From the NCBI GenBank assembly GCA_031317595.1, contig JANCMB010000001.1:2855610-2919609 (forward strand): a DNA stretch of 64,000 bases, in the 5' to 3' direction. Of this stretch, positions 25,765 to 34,789 are shown one piece after another; position 1 is the stretch's first letter; every line of letters begins with the position of its first letter. The position numbers and the translations under genes are program-made. The notes under the pieces were generated by a model. The model had not been told where the DNA came from. It saw only the letters and a program-made list of their open reading frames with translations, and made no database searches. Origin of the DNA: Glutamicibacter sp. PS. Its GTDB lineage: Bacteria; Actinomycetota; Actinomycetes; Actinomycetales; Micrococcaceae.

Positions 25765-26490
25765 ATGACGGAGAACGAGCCAGTTGAGCCCAATAGAGGC
25801 CTGCAGTTTCTGGGACAAGTCCGTAAGGGCAACGTCTTTGAGGAGACCGTGGGGCAGCTACTGCGCTCGATGCGCTTGGGCGTCTTCCCACCCGGGGAAA
25901 AACTCCCTGCGGAACGAGACCTCGCCGAATCGCTGGGAGTTTCTCGTGCCACCTTGCGCGATGCCTTGGCCGAGTTGCAATCAGCCGGTTTCTTGAGCAT
26001 CCAACGAGGCCGGTACGGCGGTGCTGTCGTGAGCGCAAGCCCCAAAACCGGAGCCGAGCCATTACGCCAAACCGATCGTCCGCGCGTTGAAGACGTGCTG
26101 GTCTACCGCTCCGTAGTGGAGCCTGCCGCTGCGGGCCTCGCGGCGGCAGCCCCGCTGAGCGCCGAACAACGTCAACGACTCATGGCGGCACTCGCCTCCT
26201 TGGACTCCGCCGAGAAAGAGACCTACCGGCCACTGGACGCGCGCCTGCACATTATGATTGCCGACCTCTCGGGTTCGGCACTGCTCGCCAAGGCTGTGGC
26301 CGAGGCTCGCGACGCCACGAGCGAGCTGCTGAATCGCATCCCGTTCTTAGAGCCGAATATCGAGCATTCCAGAGAACAACATTCGCGCATCGTTGCAGCC
26401 ATCATGGCCGGTCAGCCCGATGAAGCCAGAGCACTTATGCACGAGCATCTGGAAGGAACCGCTGCGCTGCTTCGTGGGTTCCTTGACTAA
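25765..26490 (+). CDS. FadR-type GntR regulator of the amine operon
   Basis: 241 residues. Winged helix at 20-85 (GVFPPGEKLPAERDLAESLG, VSRATLRDALAELQSAGFLS) and a C-terminal all-helical FCD domain with metal-ligand-like residues (RLHIMIADLSG, HSREQHSRIVAAI). Encoded divergently from the permease operon, so it most likely represses it until the amine or a gamma-glutamyl product is bound. Its 3' end is followed within 52 bp by Repeat B and the two-component genes. Confidence 0.85.
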   Translation: MTENEPVEPNRGLQFLGQVRKGNVFEETVGQLLRSMRLGVFPPGEKLPAERDLAESLGVSRATLRDALAELQSAGFLSIQRGRYGGAVVSASPKTGAEPLRQTDRPRVEDVLVYRSVVEPAAAGLAAAAPLSAEQRQRLMAALASLDSAEKETYRPLDARLHIMIADLSGSALLAKAVAEARDATSELLNRIPFLEPNIEHSREQHSRIVAAIMAGQPDEARALMHEHLEGTAALLRGFLD

Positions 26491-26541
26491 AGAAAACTAC
26501 CGTCAAACGATGTCCGAGCACGCCATGGTCCCGTGCGCAGG

Positions 26542-26595
26542 CTAGTTTTCAATACATTCACGATATGTGCGCGCTCGTAGGATGGGAGCATGCGC
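26542..26595 (+). promoter_or_regulatory. Repeat B: promoter/operator of the VanRS-like genes
   Basis: Direct-repeat partner of 19529-19582 (see core 26549-26580). TAGGAT (26578-26583) is a good -10 box, six bases before the ATG at 26590, so the mRNA would be leaderless and the repeat would cover the -35 region. That is a position typical for an activator such as an OmpR-type regulator. Confidence 0.65.
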
Positions 26596-27279
26596 GTACT
26601 GATCGTCGAGGACGAACCTCTAATGGCCGAAGGAATCCGTGACGGACTGCGGTTGGAAGCCATCGCCGCCGATATTGCCGGTGATGGCCACAGTGCCCTA
26701 GAGCTACTAGCGGCGAACTCCTACGACATCGCAATCCTCGACCGTGACATCCCCGGCCCCACAGGCGACGATGTTGCCCGGCAGATCGTGGCATCCGGCA
26801 CCGGGCTGCCGATTCTGATGCTCACCGCGGCAGACCGCATCGATGAAAAGGCCAGTGGGTTCGAGCTTGGGGCCGATGACTACCTGACCAAGCCCTTCGA
26901 CTTACAGGAGCTGGTGATGCGGCTACGGGCGTTAAATCGACGTCGCGCCCATCATCGACCTCCGGTACGTGAATTGGCCGGCGTGAAATTAGACCCCTTC
27001 CGCCGCGAGGTATACCGCAACGGGCGCTACATCGCCCTGACACGGAAACAATTCGCGGTACTTGAGGTGCTACTCGCCGCCGAAGGAGGTGTGGTCAGCG
27101 CCGAAGAGTTGCTCGAACGAGCCTGGGACGAAAACGCGGACCCCTTTACGAATGCGGTACGCATCACCGTCTCGGCACTCCGTAAACGACTGGGTGAACC
27201 ATGGGTCATTGGCACCGTTCCCGGAGCAGGCTATCGGATCGTAGATCGGCCAGATGAGGAGACTAGCGATGATGCGTAG
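26590..27279 (+). CDS. OmpR-family response regulator, VanR-like
   Basis: 229 residues. Receiver domain with acidic pocket (VEDE), phospho-acceptor Asp51 (ILDRDIPG), Thr (MLTAADR) and Lys (LTKPFD), followed by a winged-helix OmpR domain (LTRKQFAVLEVLLAAEGGVV, TNAVRITVSALRKRLG). This is the subgroup that contains VanR. The gene overlaps the kinase gene by 11 bp. The same DNA sequence stands before it and before vanY-alr-ddl, which points to control of D-Ala metabolism and to autoregulation. Confidence 0.9.
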   Translation: MRVLIVEDEPLMAEGIRDGLRLEAIAADIAGDGHSALELLAANSYDIAILDRDIPGPTGDDVARQIVASGTGLPILMLTAADRIDEKASGFELGADDYLTKPFDLQELVMRLRALNRRRAHHRPPVRELAGVKLDPFRREVYRNGRYIALTRKQFAVLEVLLAAEGGVVSAEELLERAWDENADPFTNAVRITVSALRKRLGEPWVIGTVPGAGYRIVDRPDEETSDDA

Positions 27280-28363
27280 ATCCCGCGGGCTGAGTATCTC
27301 GCTGAAATTCACGCTCGGCTACTTCCTCTTCCTCGCCTTCGGCGGCGCCCTGCTACTCGTCGTAATCTGGCTGTTCCTGCTGCGCTATGTACCCGACGGA
27401 AATCTCGGCCTGATCAGTGGACACATCCCGAACCGGTCGGATTTGTGGCGGGCCTTTAGCCCGCATGCCGCCCGGGCGTTGATCTTCCTACTTCTGATTG
27501 CTCTGATCGGCGGGTGGTTGATCGCGCGCACCATGCTCGCGCCGCTGAAACGGATCACGGCGGTAACCGATGCGGTGGCCAAGGGCGACCTCTCGCGGCG
27601 CATCAACCTGCCGGGGCGAAGCAATGAACTGAGCAAACTGGCCGATGCCTTCGACGGAATGCTCGATCAACTACAGGCTCATGTCGATGAACAGCGACGC
27701 TTCGCGGCCAATGCGTCCCACGAACTGCGCACCCCCTTGGCGATCACCCAAACCTTGCTTTCCGTGGCCCAACAACAATCGGAACCACCCAGCCGGGAAT
27801 TGCTTGAGAAACTCGGCGTGCTCAACACTCGGGCCATCGACCTCACCGAATCACTGCTCCTGTTGGCCCGTGCCGACGCCCGGGCCTTCGAACGCGAAGA
27901 ACTTGACCTCTCGCTCTTGGCCGAAGAGGCCACCGAGACAATGTTGCCGCTGATCGAGGAACGCAACATCTCTCTCGACTTCGACTCACAACCGGCGCCG
28001 ACCTACGGCAATTTTGCTCTGTTGCTCCAGCTGGTCAGTACCTTGCTGCACAATGCGATCGTGCACAATGGCGGCCCCGACCCGCACATTTGGATACGCA
28101 CCAGCATCAACGGAGACTCGGTAACCCTCTGCGTGGAAAACACCGGCGCGCCGGTTCCCGCCGGAACATTGCGGACCCTGCTCGAACCGTTCCAACGCGG
28201 GGCGGCACGTCGGCACGATACCGAGCGGGCCGGGGTCGGTCTTGGTCTAGCGATCGCGCAAAGTATCACGCGGGCACACGCCGGTAAGCTCGAACTGACT
28301 GCGCGTGACACCGGTGGACTCCGCGCCACGGTCACCCTACCGAGGGGCGCGCGGACGGCCTAA
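27269..28363 (+). CDS. Sensor histidine kinase, VanS-like
   Basis: 364 residues from ATG 27269 (GAGGAG upstream). Two membrane helices (about 14-39 and 69-87) flank a very short external loop of about 30 residues. A HAMP domain follows, then the H-box with His151 (FAANASHELRTPLA), an N-box (LLHNAIVHNGG) and a G-box (GVGLGLAIAQSI). The small loop implies sensing inside or next to the membrane, as for VanS-type kinases. Partner of the regulator at 26590. The ligand (glycopeptide, lipid II or other wall stress) is unknown. Confidence 0.9.
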   Translation: MMRRSRGLSISLKFTLGYFLFLAFGGALLLVVIWLFLLRYVPDGNLGLISGHIPNRSDLWRAFSPHAARALIFLLLIALIGGWLIARTMLAPLKRITAVTDAVAKGDLSRRINLPGRSNELSKLADAFDGMLDQLQAHVDEQRRFAANASHELRTPLAITQTLLSVAQQQSEPPSRELLEKLGVLNTRAIDLTESLLLLARADARAFEREELDLSLLAEEATETMLPLIEERNISLDFDSQPAPTYGNFALLLQLVSTLLHNAIVHNGGPDPHIWIRTSINGDSVTLCVENTGAPVPAGTLRTLLEPFQRGAARRHDTERAGVGLGLAIAQSITRAHAGKLELTARDTGGLRATVTLPRGARTA

Positions 28364-28647
28364 CTGCCGGGGAGCTCCACGATCTCGTAATCGCGTCGAA
28401 TTCCCGCGGTGGCCTGACCCCAAGTACTGGCTGTGGTGCGCGCCTGATGCGCGTCGAAGGACGCACGATCGCTAAAGAGCTCGTTGACTTCCCACACCAG
28501 TTCGCTAGCCGTAGGAACGACCTCGAATTTCAGGCAGCCCGGTTCGTCATGGGTCAGCCGCTGATGCAGTGGAAGATTCCGGCGCACGATATCCGCCTCG
28601 TGCGCATCGGAGCAGTGCAGTGTCCCGATGAGTTTGATCTGTGCCAT
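28360..28647 (-). CDS. Antibiotic-biosynthesis-monooxygenase (ABM) fold protein
   Basis: 95 residues from ATG 28647 (GGGAGG upstream). Small ferredoxin-like fold: an opening strand with a polar helix (IKLIGTLHCSDAHEADIVRR), EPGCLKFEVVPTA, then WEVNELFSDRASFDAHQA, typical of YgiN-like quinol monooxygenases. Soluble, probably a dimer. The substrate cannot be guessed. It converges on the histidine-kinase gene and the two stop codons overlap by four bases. Confidence 0.7.
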   Translation of the reverse strand: MAQIKLIGTLHCSDAHEADIVRRNLPLHQRLTHDEPGCLKFEVVPTASELVWEVNELFSDRASFDAHQARTTASTWGQATAGIRRDYEIVELPGS

Positions 28648-28681
28648 GGAGCCTCCCGGAGAGTGTACGGGCATCATAGCA

Positions 28682-28722
28682 ACGGCCGGTGGCGTACGCT
28701 CGCACCGCACGCCACCGGCCGT
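28682..28722 (-). terminator. Terminator of the ABC/amidohydrolase operon
   Basis: ACGGCCGGTGGCGT (28682-28695) and ACGCCACCGGCCGT (28709-28722) form a perfect 14-bp stem with a 13-nt loop, 20 bp past the amidohydrolase stop. Confidence 0.75.
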
Positions 28723-28741
28723 AAGTTCGTAGGGGCTACTG

Positions 28742-29965
28742 CTAGTAGCTTTCCTGCACCGAGAGGACCTTTAAGCCGTCGGCCACAACCCGGCCGTCGT
28801 GAATGACGGTGCGGTCCGTGCCGCGGTCCATCACGGTTGAGGCGATAGTTTCGCCGTCCACCAGTACCAAATCGGCGCAGTCGCCCACGGCCACGCCGGG
28901 ACGATCCGCGACCGAAGCCAGACGCGGAACCTCGTGGCTCATGATCGAGGCACCGCCAATGGTGGCCACCGCAAGGGCGTGCTCGATCAATTCGTCCTTG
29001 CGGAACCCGTTAACGAAGGCCAGCTGCCAAGTGCGATCCAAGAGGTCGCAGTTGCCATAGGGGCTCCAGTAGTCGCGCTGCCCATCTTCGCCAAGTCCGA
29101 AACGGACTCCGGCCTCGGTCAACTGCACCAGTGGCAGGTGATTCGAGGTACTCGGTGCCACCGAGGTCAGCGAGATATCCAGCTCGGCGAAGGTGTCGAT
29201 CAGGCGGCGGGTGGTGGCCTCGTTGACGCTACCTAACTCGTAGGCATGAGAGAGGTTGACCTTGCCCTGCATGCCCAAGGCACGGGTGCGTTCGGCGATA
29301 AGGTCGGCGGAGAAGACTCCCTGCGTTCCATGCTCGTGCAGGTGAATATCGACCTCTACCTGGTACTTTTCCGCCAGCCCGAAGACCACATCGAGGTGGC
29401 GAACCGGGTCACGATCCAGTTCGCAGGGGTCGATGCCACCCATCACGTCCGCGCCGGCCTTCAGCGCATCCTCGAGGTACTTTTCGGTGCCCGGCTCAAG
29501 CAGGATTCCGGCCTGCGGGAAAACCATCACCTGCACCTCGGCCTCGTTCGCGAACTTCTCCTTCGCCGCGATAACTGCCTCGTACTTCTCCAGCTTGGTG
29601 TCCACATCCACCTGGGCAAAGGAGCGTACCCGGGTGGTGCCGCGCGCGATCATCCGCTCGAGGGTTCCGGCCACACGCTCGGTGAGTCCGATCTCCGCGT
29701 CTCGCCAGTTCTCACGATCGTTGCTCATCATCCCCCAGACGCCGGGACGGCCGGTGTGCTCCCGGAAGGGCAATCCGATGCGAGTGGAATCGAGGTGTAC
29801 GTGAACATCGGAGAATGAGGGGATCAGAATTCGTCCGCGCCCGTCGACGTCGGCGTCCTCAAGGGACCGGTTCGGGTCGTGGGCGGTGATGGAGGCGATC
29901 TTCCCGTTCTCAATCAGGATGTCGCTGGGTTCACCGGCCCAGGGGCGGGCATTGCTGATGAGCAC
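28742..29965 (-). CDS. Amidohydrolase, cytosine-deaminase-like
   Basis: 407 residues. Metal ligands are intact: SDVHVHLDS (HxH), HLHEHG, LSHAY and the Asp in GEDGQRDYWSPYG. The WSPYG motif is that of the cytosine/isoguanine deaminase branch. It should hydrolyse a C-N bond in a cyclic or amidine-like compound brought in by the ABC transporter that is encoded upstream in the same operon. The true substrate is not certain; cytosine itself is unlikely because it needs no peptide-type ABC importer. Confidence 0.82.
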   Translation of the reverse strand: MLISNARPWAGEPSDILIENGKIASITAHDPNRSLEDADVDGRGRILIPSFSDVHVHLDSTRIGLPFREHTGRPGVWGMMSNDRENWRDAEIGLTERVAGTLERMIARGTTRVRSFAQVDVDTKLEKYEAVIAAKEKFANEAEVQVMVFPQAGILLEPGTEKYLEDALKAGADVMGGIDPCELDRDPVRHLDVVFGLAEKYQVEVDIHLHEHGTQGVFSADLIAERTRALGMQGKVNLSHAYELGSVNEATTRRLIDTFAELDISLTSVAPSTSNHLPLVQLTEAGVRFGLGEDGQRDYWSPYGNCDLLDRTWQLAFVNGFRKDELIEHALAVATIGGASIMSHEVPRLASVADRPGVAVGDCADLVLVDGETIASTVMDRGTDRTVIHDGRVVADGLKVLSVQESY

Positions 29966-30004
29966 TGTGTAGTTCCTTCCTACGCTGTGGTGGTGTTTTC
30001 GAGG

Positions 30005-31003
30005 TTAGCGGTGGGCGGCGACCGCTGCCAGCGGAGCGCTGGGGAAATGGCAGGCGACCTCACCGGTCGGCACCTGGTCGGCGCATCGTGCGCGGTCGGT
30101 TTCGGGCAATAGGGCATAGGCCGGGCAACGGGTACGGAAGACACAGCCAGAGGGTGGATTGCTGGGACTAGGCAGGTCCCCACCGAGCCTGATGCGTTCG
30201 GTCAACGCCGCATCCAATTCCACGCTAGGCACGGCGGAGAGCAACGCGCGAGTGTAGGGGTGTTGCGGGTCAGCAAAGATTTGCTCGTTGCTCCCCTGTT
30301 CCATGATCTTGCCCAAATACATCACCGCGACCTCATCGGCCATGTGTTTAACCACGGCCAAGTCATGGGCGATGAAAATATAGGAGATCCCGGTGTCGCG
30401 CTGAATGTCCTTGAGCAGGTTGACCACCTGAGCTTGTACCGAGACATCGAGTGCGGACACCGGTTCGTCGCAGATCACCACGTCTGGATCCAACGCCAGG
30501 GCGCGGGCGATGCCGATCCGCTGACGCTGACCTCCGGAGAACTCGTGCGGAAACCGGTTCGCATGCTCCGGGCGCAGCCCGACCCGGTCCATCAGGTCGC
30601 GCACCTTGGCCTTCACTCCGCCGGGAGGCTTGATGCCTTGCTCTATGAGCGGGGCGGCAATCGCCGCGCCGATTGAGGCACGCGGGTTGAGCGAGGAAGC
30701 GGGATTCTGAAAAACCATCTGAACCCGACGCCGAAAGGCGTTCAATTCCTTGCCTTTGAAGGTGGAGATCTCCTCACCGTCGAGTTTGATGCTGCCGCTG
30801 GTTGGATCCAGCAAGCGCATCAGCACCTTACCGGTGGTGGATTTGCCGCAACCAGACTCACCGACCAAACCTAAGGTGGTGCCACGCTGCAGGGTGAAGC
30901 TCACCGAATCCACGGCCTTGACCGCTCCCACGGTACGCCCGAAAGCGCCCTTGATTGGGAAGTGTTTACGTAGCTCGCTTACTTCGAGTAGTGGTGTGTT
31001 CAT
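30005..31003 (-). CDS. Dipeptide/oligopeptide-type ABC transporter ATPase (DppF-like)
   Basis: 332 residues from ATG 31003. Walker A GESGCGKST, signature LSGGQ variant EFSGGQRQRIGIARALALDP, Walker B DVVICDEP, and the C-terminal iron-sulfur-like cysteine tail of the Dpp family (SGCVFRTRCPAY, a Cys-x5-Cys motif seen in Opp/Dpp ATPases). Its start overlaps the upstream ATPase stop (ATGA). It powers import with the partner at 31000-32007. Confidence 0.92.
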   Translation of the reverse strand: MNTPLLEVSELRKHFPIKGAFGRTVGAVKAVDSVSFTLQRGTTLGLVGESGCGKSTTGKVLMRLLDPTSGSIKLDGEEISTFKGKELNAFRRRVQMVFQNPASSLNPRASIGAAIAAPLIEQGIKPPGGVKAKVRDLMDRVGLRPEHANRFPHEFSGGQRQRIGIARALALDPDVVICDEPVSALDVSVQAQVVNLLKDIQRDTGISYIFIAHDLAVVKHMADEVAVMYLGKIMEQGSNEQIFADPQHPYTRALLSAVPSVELDAALTERIRLGGDLPSPSNPPSGCVFRTRCPAYALLPETDRARCADQVPTGEVACHFPSAPLAAVAAHR

Positions 31004-32007
31004 GCCCCCACCTTGATTGTTTTGGGAAGTAGGCTCATTTCGTGTCCGTGGCACCGTGCCGCGTGTTCACCGGTGACCAGCAGTTGCGGGCGTTCGTTCT
31101 GGCAACGGTTATCTGGCACGAGTGCCGCGAATTCACAACGATCGGCGAAGATACACCCGGAGGGTAGATCCAGTAGCGCTGGCGGTGAACCCGGGATCGG
31201 GGTGAGCCGGTCGTCTTCTCCGGATAGGTGCGGCATCGAGGCCATCAGACCGCGGGTGTAGGGGTGCGAGGGAGCGGTGAAGATTTCGCGCACGCTGGCC
31301 TGCTCGACGCACTGTCCGCCATACATCACCACGACCCGCTGGCAGAGCTGGGCCACCACGCCCAGGTCGTGGGTCACGAAAATGACCGCAGAATTCGTTT
31401 CCGCCTGAAGCTCGGAAATCAGGTCGAGAATCTGGGCCTGAACGGTCACGTCCAGCGCGGTCGTCGGTTCATCGGCGATCAGTAGTTCCGGTTCACAAAC
31501 CAGAGCCATGGCAATCATCGCGCGCTGGCGCATGCCGCCGGAAAATTCGTGTGGGTAATTATCGACTCGCTTCTTCGGATCGGGGATCCCCACGCGGGCG
31601 AGCATGTCGATGGCCACCTGTTTCGCGGCCTTACGGGACACCTTGTTGTGCACCCGATAGGCCTCGGCGATCTGTGAACCGACGGTATAGAAGGGGTGCA
31701 TCGCCGAGAGCGGGTCTTGGAAGATCATGCCGATCTTCTTGCCGCGGAAGGTGCGCATTCGGTCTTCGCTCAGGGCCAGCAGGTCGGTCCCCTCGAAAGT
31801 GATCTCACCGGAAATCTTGGCTCTGGTCTCCTTGAACAGCCCCATGATCGCTTGGCTGGTCACCGATTTTCCCGAACCGGATTCTCCCACGAGGCCCACG
31901 GTTTCGCCGCGGTGTAACTGTAGATCCATGCCGTTCAGGGCGGCGACCATGCCGTCGTCGGTGGGGAACTGCACCGACAGATTCTTCACACTAAGCATTG
32001 GTTCCAT
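31000..32007 (-). CDS. Dipeptide/oligopeptide-type ABC transporter ATPase (DppD-like)
   Basis: 335 residues. Walker A GESGSGKS, signature [20 protein letters not shown], Walker [10 protein letters not shown], and the C-terminal Cys-containing tail ([14 protein letters not shown]). Starts just 2 bp after the permease stop, so it is co-translated. Pairs with DppF-like ATPase. Opp/Dpp systems import di- and oligopeptides, but actinobacterial paralogues also take opines, nickel complexes and other amides. Confidence 0.92.
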   Translation of the reverse strand: MEPMLSVKNLSVQFPTDDGMVAALNGMDLQLHRGETVGLVGESGSGKSVTSQAIMGLFKETRAKISGEITFEGTDLLALSEDRMRTFRGKKIGMIFQDPLSAMHPFYTVGSQIAEAYRVHNKVSRKAAKQVAIDMLARVGIPDPKKRVDNYPHEFSGGMRQRAMIAMALVCEPELLIADEPTTALDVTVQAQILDLISELQAETNSAVIFVTHDLGVVAQLCQRVVVMYGGQCVEQASVREIFTAPSHPYTRGLMASMPHLSGEDDRLTPIPGSPPALLDLPSGCIFADRCEFAALVPDNRCQNERPQLLVTGEHAARCHGHEMSLLPKTIKVGA

Positions 32008-32009
32008 GA

Positions 32010-33011
32010 TTAGTTCACCCGCACTCGAGGATCGATGAAGGCGTAGGAGACGTCCACGATCACGTTGAAAAGAATGATGAAGAAGGCCGCGAGCATCGTG
32101 ATGGCCATGGTCACCGGCAGATCCCCGCTGGTAGCCGCACGCACCGCGGTGAAGCCCAGGCCCGGAACCGAGAAGATCTGCTCGGTGAGCACCGCTCCCC
32201 CGAGCATCGCTCCGAGGTCCAGTCCGAGCATGGTCACGATCGGTGTGATGCCCGCGCGCACACCGTGTTTGAACACGATGGTGCCGCGGCTCAATCCCTT
32301 GGCTCGCGCGGTGCGCATGAAGTCCTCGGAGAAGGTCTCGATCATATTGTTGCGGGTAATACGCACGTACTGGGCGGAGAAGAGCACCGCCAAAGCGATC
32401 CAGGCCAGCAGGTAATTGGTGGTCCAGCCGAAAAATCCGGCCTCACCGAAGGGCGATCTGATCGCGTTGGTGGTGAAGGGCAGCCAACCTAGGGTGCCGA
32501 CAAACACCAGCAAGAGCACCAGGCCAGTGACAGGGATCGGCAGGGACACTCCGAAGGACGCGGCCCCCACGATGAGCCGGTCGGCCAGTTTCCCCTTCCG
32601 CAGGGCCGCGAAGAGCCCCATACCCACACCCACCACGGTCCACAGCACCACCGCACCGACGGTGAGCGACACCGTGTAGGGCAGTGCGTTCGCGATCATG
32701 TCCGTGACATTCTCGTTGGTCTGGAAGCTCTTGCCTAGGCAGGGCCACGCGCACACCTGCTCGGCTCCCGGTGCCCCGAGCATGCGGGGGCCGACAAGGC
32801 CGGAGAGGAACGCCAGGTACTGTACGAAGAAGGGCTTATCCAGACCCAGTGCGATGCGCGCCTGTTCGACGCGCTCCGGGGTGCATTCCTGACCGCAGGA
32901 TGCTGCGGCCGGGTCCGCCGGACCGAACTGGAAAAGGGTAAAGGTAATGAAGCTGACGACGAGCAACAAGATGAGCATCGCGCCGAGCCTGCGGAAGAGG
33001 AAACCGATCAT
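32010..33011 (-). CDS. ABC transporter permease (DppB-like)
   Basis: 333 residues, six predicted membrane helices. The N-terminal MIGFLFRRLGAMLILLLVVS is typical of DppB, and the EAA loop is visible (ARAKGLSRGTIVFKHGVRAG). EQIFSVPGLG is the family's C-terminal motif. It partners the DppC-like permease at 34790. Encoded directly after the binding protein gene, with weak ribosome site. Confidence 0.9.
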   Translation of the reverse strand: MIGFLFRRLGAMLILLLVVSFITFTLFQFGPADPAAASCGQECTPERVEQARIALGLDKPFFVQYLAFLSGLVGPRMLGAPGAEQVCAWPCLGKSFQTNENVTDMIANALPYTVSLTVGAVVLWTVVGVGMGLFAALRKGKLADRLIVGAASFGVSLPIPVTGLVLLLVFVGTLGWLPFTTNAIRSPFGEAGFFGWTTNYLLAWIALAVLFSAQYVRITRNNMIETFSEDFMRTARAKGLSRGTIVFKHGVRAGITPIVTMLGLDLGAMLGGAVLTEQIFSVPGLGFTAVRAATSGDLPVTMAITMLAAFFIILFNVIVDVSYAFIDPRVRVN

Positions 33012-33021
33012 GATGGTGGCC

Positions 33022-34737
33022 CTACTGTTCGACGCCCACGGTGTTCAGGTCAATCGCACCGAAGAAGTAGCCGACCTGGGCGTTGCGGATATTCGAGCCG
33101 ACCACCGAGTTGGTGTAGCTGTGAATGGTCGGGATCAGCGGGTAGGTGGCCATGACCTCGTTGTACACGTCGGACCACTGGGCACCGAGCTCTTCGGCCG
33201 TGCCGGTGGCACCGCGCAGCTCGTACATGCGCTTGGAGAGTTCCTCGTCGTAGAAACGCGGAATGTTGCTGAACCCATAGGTTTTGCCATCCAGCGATGG
33301 GCCGAGGTTCGGGTCGACGGTCATGCGAGCCGAGGAGGAGTCGGCGCCACCGCACCAACCGGCGCGAGCAATATCCGGCATCCCGTCACCGGCCAGGGTG
33401 GTGTAGTAGTTGGCCGCGGGAATCGGGCGTAGCTCCAAGGTGATGCCTAGTTCCTTGAGGTTCTGCTGCAGCACGGTGCCAATGTTCTTATAGCGTTCGG
33501 TTGAGTTGGCGTAACCGTAGACCAGTTCCTTGGGCACGTCCTTGCCCTCCAGCAACGCCTTGGCTTCGTCGAGCTTCGGCTTACCGGTCGGGTCCAGATC
33601 CGAGACCTGCTCGGTTAGGCCCACCATCTTCTCGGTGAGCTGGCTGTTGACCAGCTGGCCAAAGCGGGCACCGCCGTACTGCACCTGGATGGCGCTCCGG
33701 TCGATCGACAGGGCGATGGCCTTGCGGATCTCGGGATCGCTGATGGTTTCGGTGTTCAGGTTCAACGTGTCAATGCACCCGAGGAAGCCACCGGCGGTGC
33801 GTGCGGAAATCTTCTCGTCGTTCAGGCTTGCCGCGTCCGAGGCCTGCAGCGCACCGTTGGAGTCCAAGGTGATCGCATTCGGGTCTGCGTCGGAGATCAG
33901 CTTCTGCGAAATAGTGGACTGTGAGGTCGACAGCGAGAAGCGGAATTCGTCGGGCAGGGCCGGGCGGTTCGGGTCGGTGGCCGGATCCCACTGATCGTTA
34001 CGTTCGAGCACCAGTTCGCGGCCACGGTCGTAGCTCTTGATCTTGTACGGGCCCGAGGAGACCGGGTGGTTGGTGTAGTCCTGCTTGGTGTCCTTGGCTT
34101 CAGGCACGGGGGCGGTATTCGAGCGGGAAACCAAGGCCGGGAATTCGGCGAAGGGCTGCTTGAGGTGGAAGATGATCGTCTTCTCATCCGGGGTTTCGAT
34201 GGCCTTGAAGTCGCCACCCTTATAGGGGCCCTTGTAGTCATCGTGACTCAATGCGGAGTTCAACTCCTGCGGGGCCTGCGTGTAAACGTCGCGAGCATAG
34301 GTGCGCTCGACCCCGTATTTAACGTCCTGTGCGGTAATCGGCGAACCATCTTCGTATTTCAGCCCGTCTTTGAGGGTGAAAGTCCAGGTCAAACCGTCCT
34401 CGGATACCTGGCCGGTGTCGGTGGCCAGATCCGGCACGATCTCCGGCGGCTGACCGGCGGTCTCCTTGGCCATGGTCAACGTGCGGTAGTACAGCTGACC
34501 CACGTTGGCGGTCTGCACGTAGTTCGAGTTACCCGGGTCCAGGGTGGCGAAGTCCGAGGACATCAATACGTTGACGGTGCCGCCCTTTTCGGAGAAACCC
34601 TGCTCGACGATCACCGGGGCGTAGGGGTCGCCCTGTCCGGCGGACGGAGCCTTGGCTGCTCCTCCGCCGCCGCAGGCGGTCAGGCCGAACGCGACCACGG
34701 CGGCCGCGGCCAGCATTTTTGTTGCTCGCATCTTCAT
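33022..34737 (-). CDS. ABC transporter substrate-binding lipoprotein (SBP family 5)
   Basis: 571 residues. Lipoprotein signal MKMRATKMLAAAAVVAFGLT with lipobox LTAC and Cys22. The SBP_bac_5 fold is shown by DGLTWTFTLKDGLKYEDGSP, AIALSIDRSA and the Tyr-rich closing motifs. It captures the ligand outside and gives it to the DppBC permeases. Family 5 binds peptides, opines and amide-like molecules. The operon context (amidohydrolase downstream) suggests that the ligand is an N-acyl, N-carbamoyl or cyclic amide compound. Confidence 0.92.
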   Translation of the reverse strand: MKMRATKMLAAAAVVAFGLTACGGGGAAKAPSAGQGDPYAPVIVEQGFSEKGGTVNVLMSSDFATLDPGNSNYVQTANVGQLYYRTLTMAKETAGQPPEIVPDLATDTGQVSEDGLTWTFTLKDGLKYEDGSPITAQDVKYGVERTYARDVYTQAPQELNSALSHDDYKGPYKGGDFKAIETPDEKTIIFHLKQPFAEFPALVSRSNTAPVPEAKDTKQDYTNHPVSSGPYKIKSYDRGRELVLERNDQWDPATDPNRPALPDEFRFSLSTSQSTISQKLISDADPNAITLDSNGALQASDAASLNDEKISARTAGGFLGCIDTLNLNTETISDPEIRKAIALSIDRSAIQVQYGGARFGQLVNSQLTEKMVGLTEQVSDLDPTGKPKLDEAKALLEGKDVPKELVYGYANSTERYKNIGTVLQQNLKELGITLELRPIPAANYYTTLAGDGMPDIARAGWCGGADSSSARMTVDPNLGPSLDGKTYGFSNIPRFYDEELSKRMYELRGATGTAEELGAQWSDVYNEVMATYPLIPTIHSYTNSVVGSNIRNAQVGYFFGAIDLNTVGVEQ

Positions 34738-34789
34738 TGAGAATCCTCCTTGGACATGTGCGAGGTGATAACTCAGGCGGCGCGGCGCG

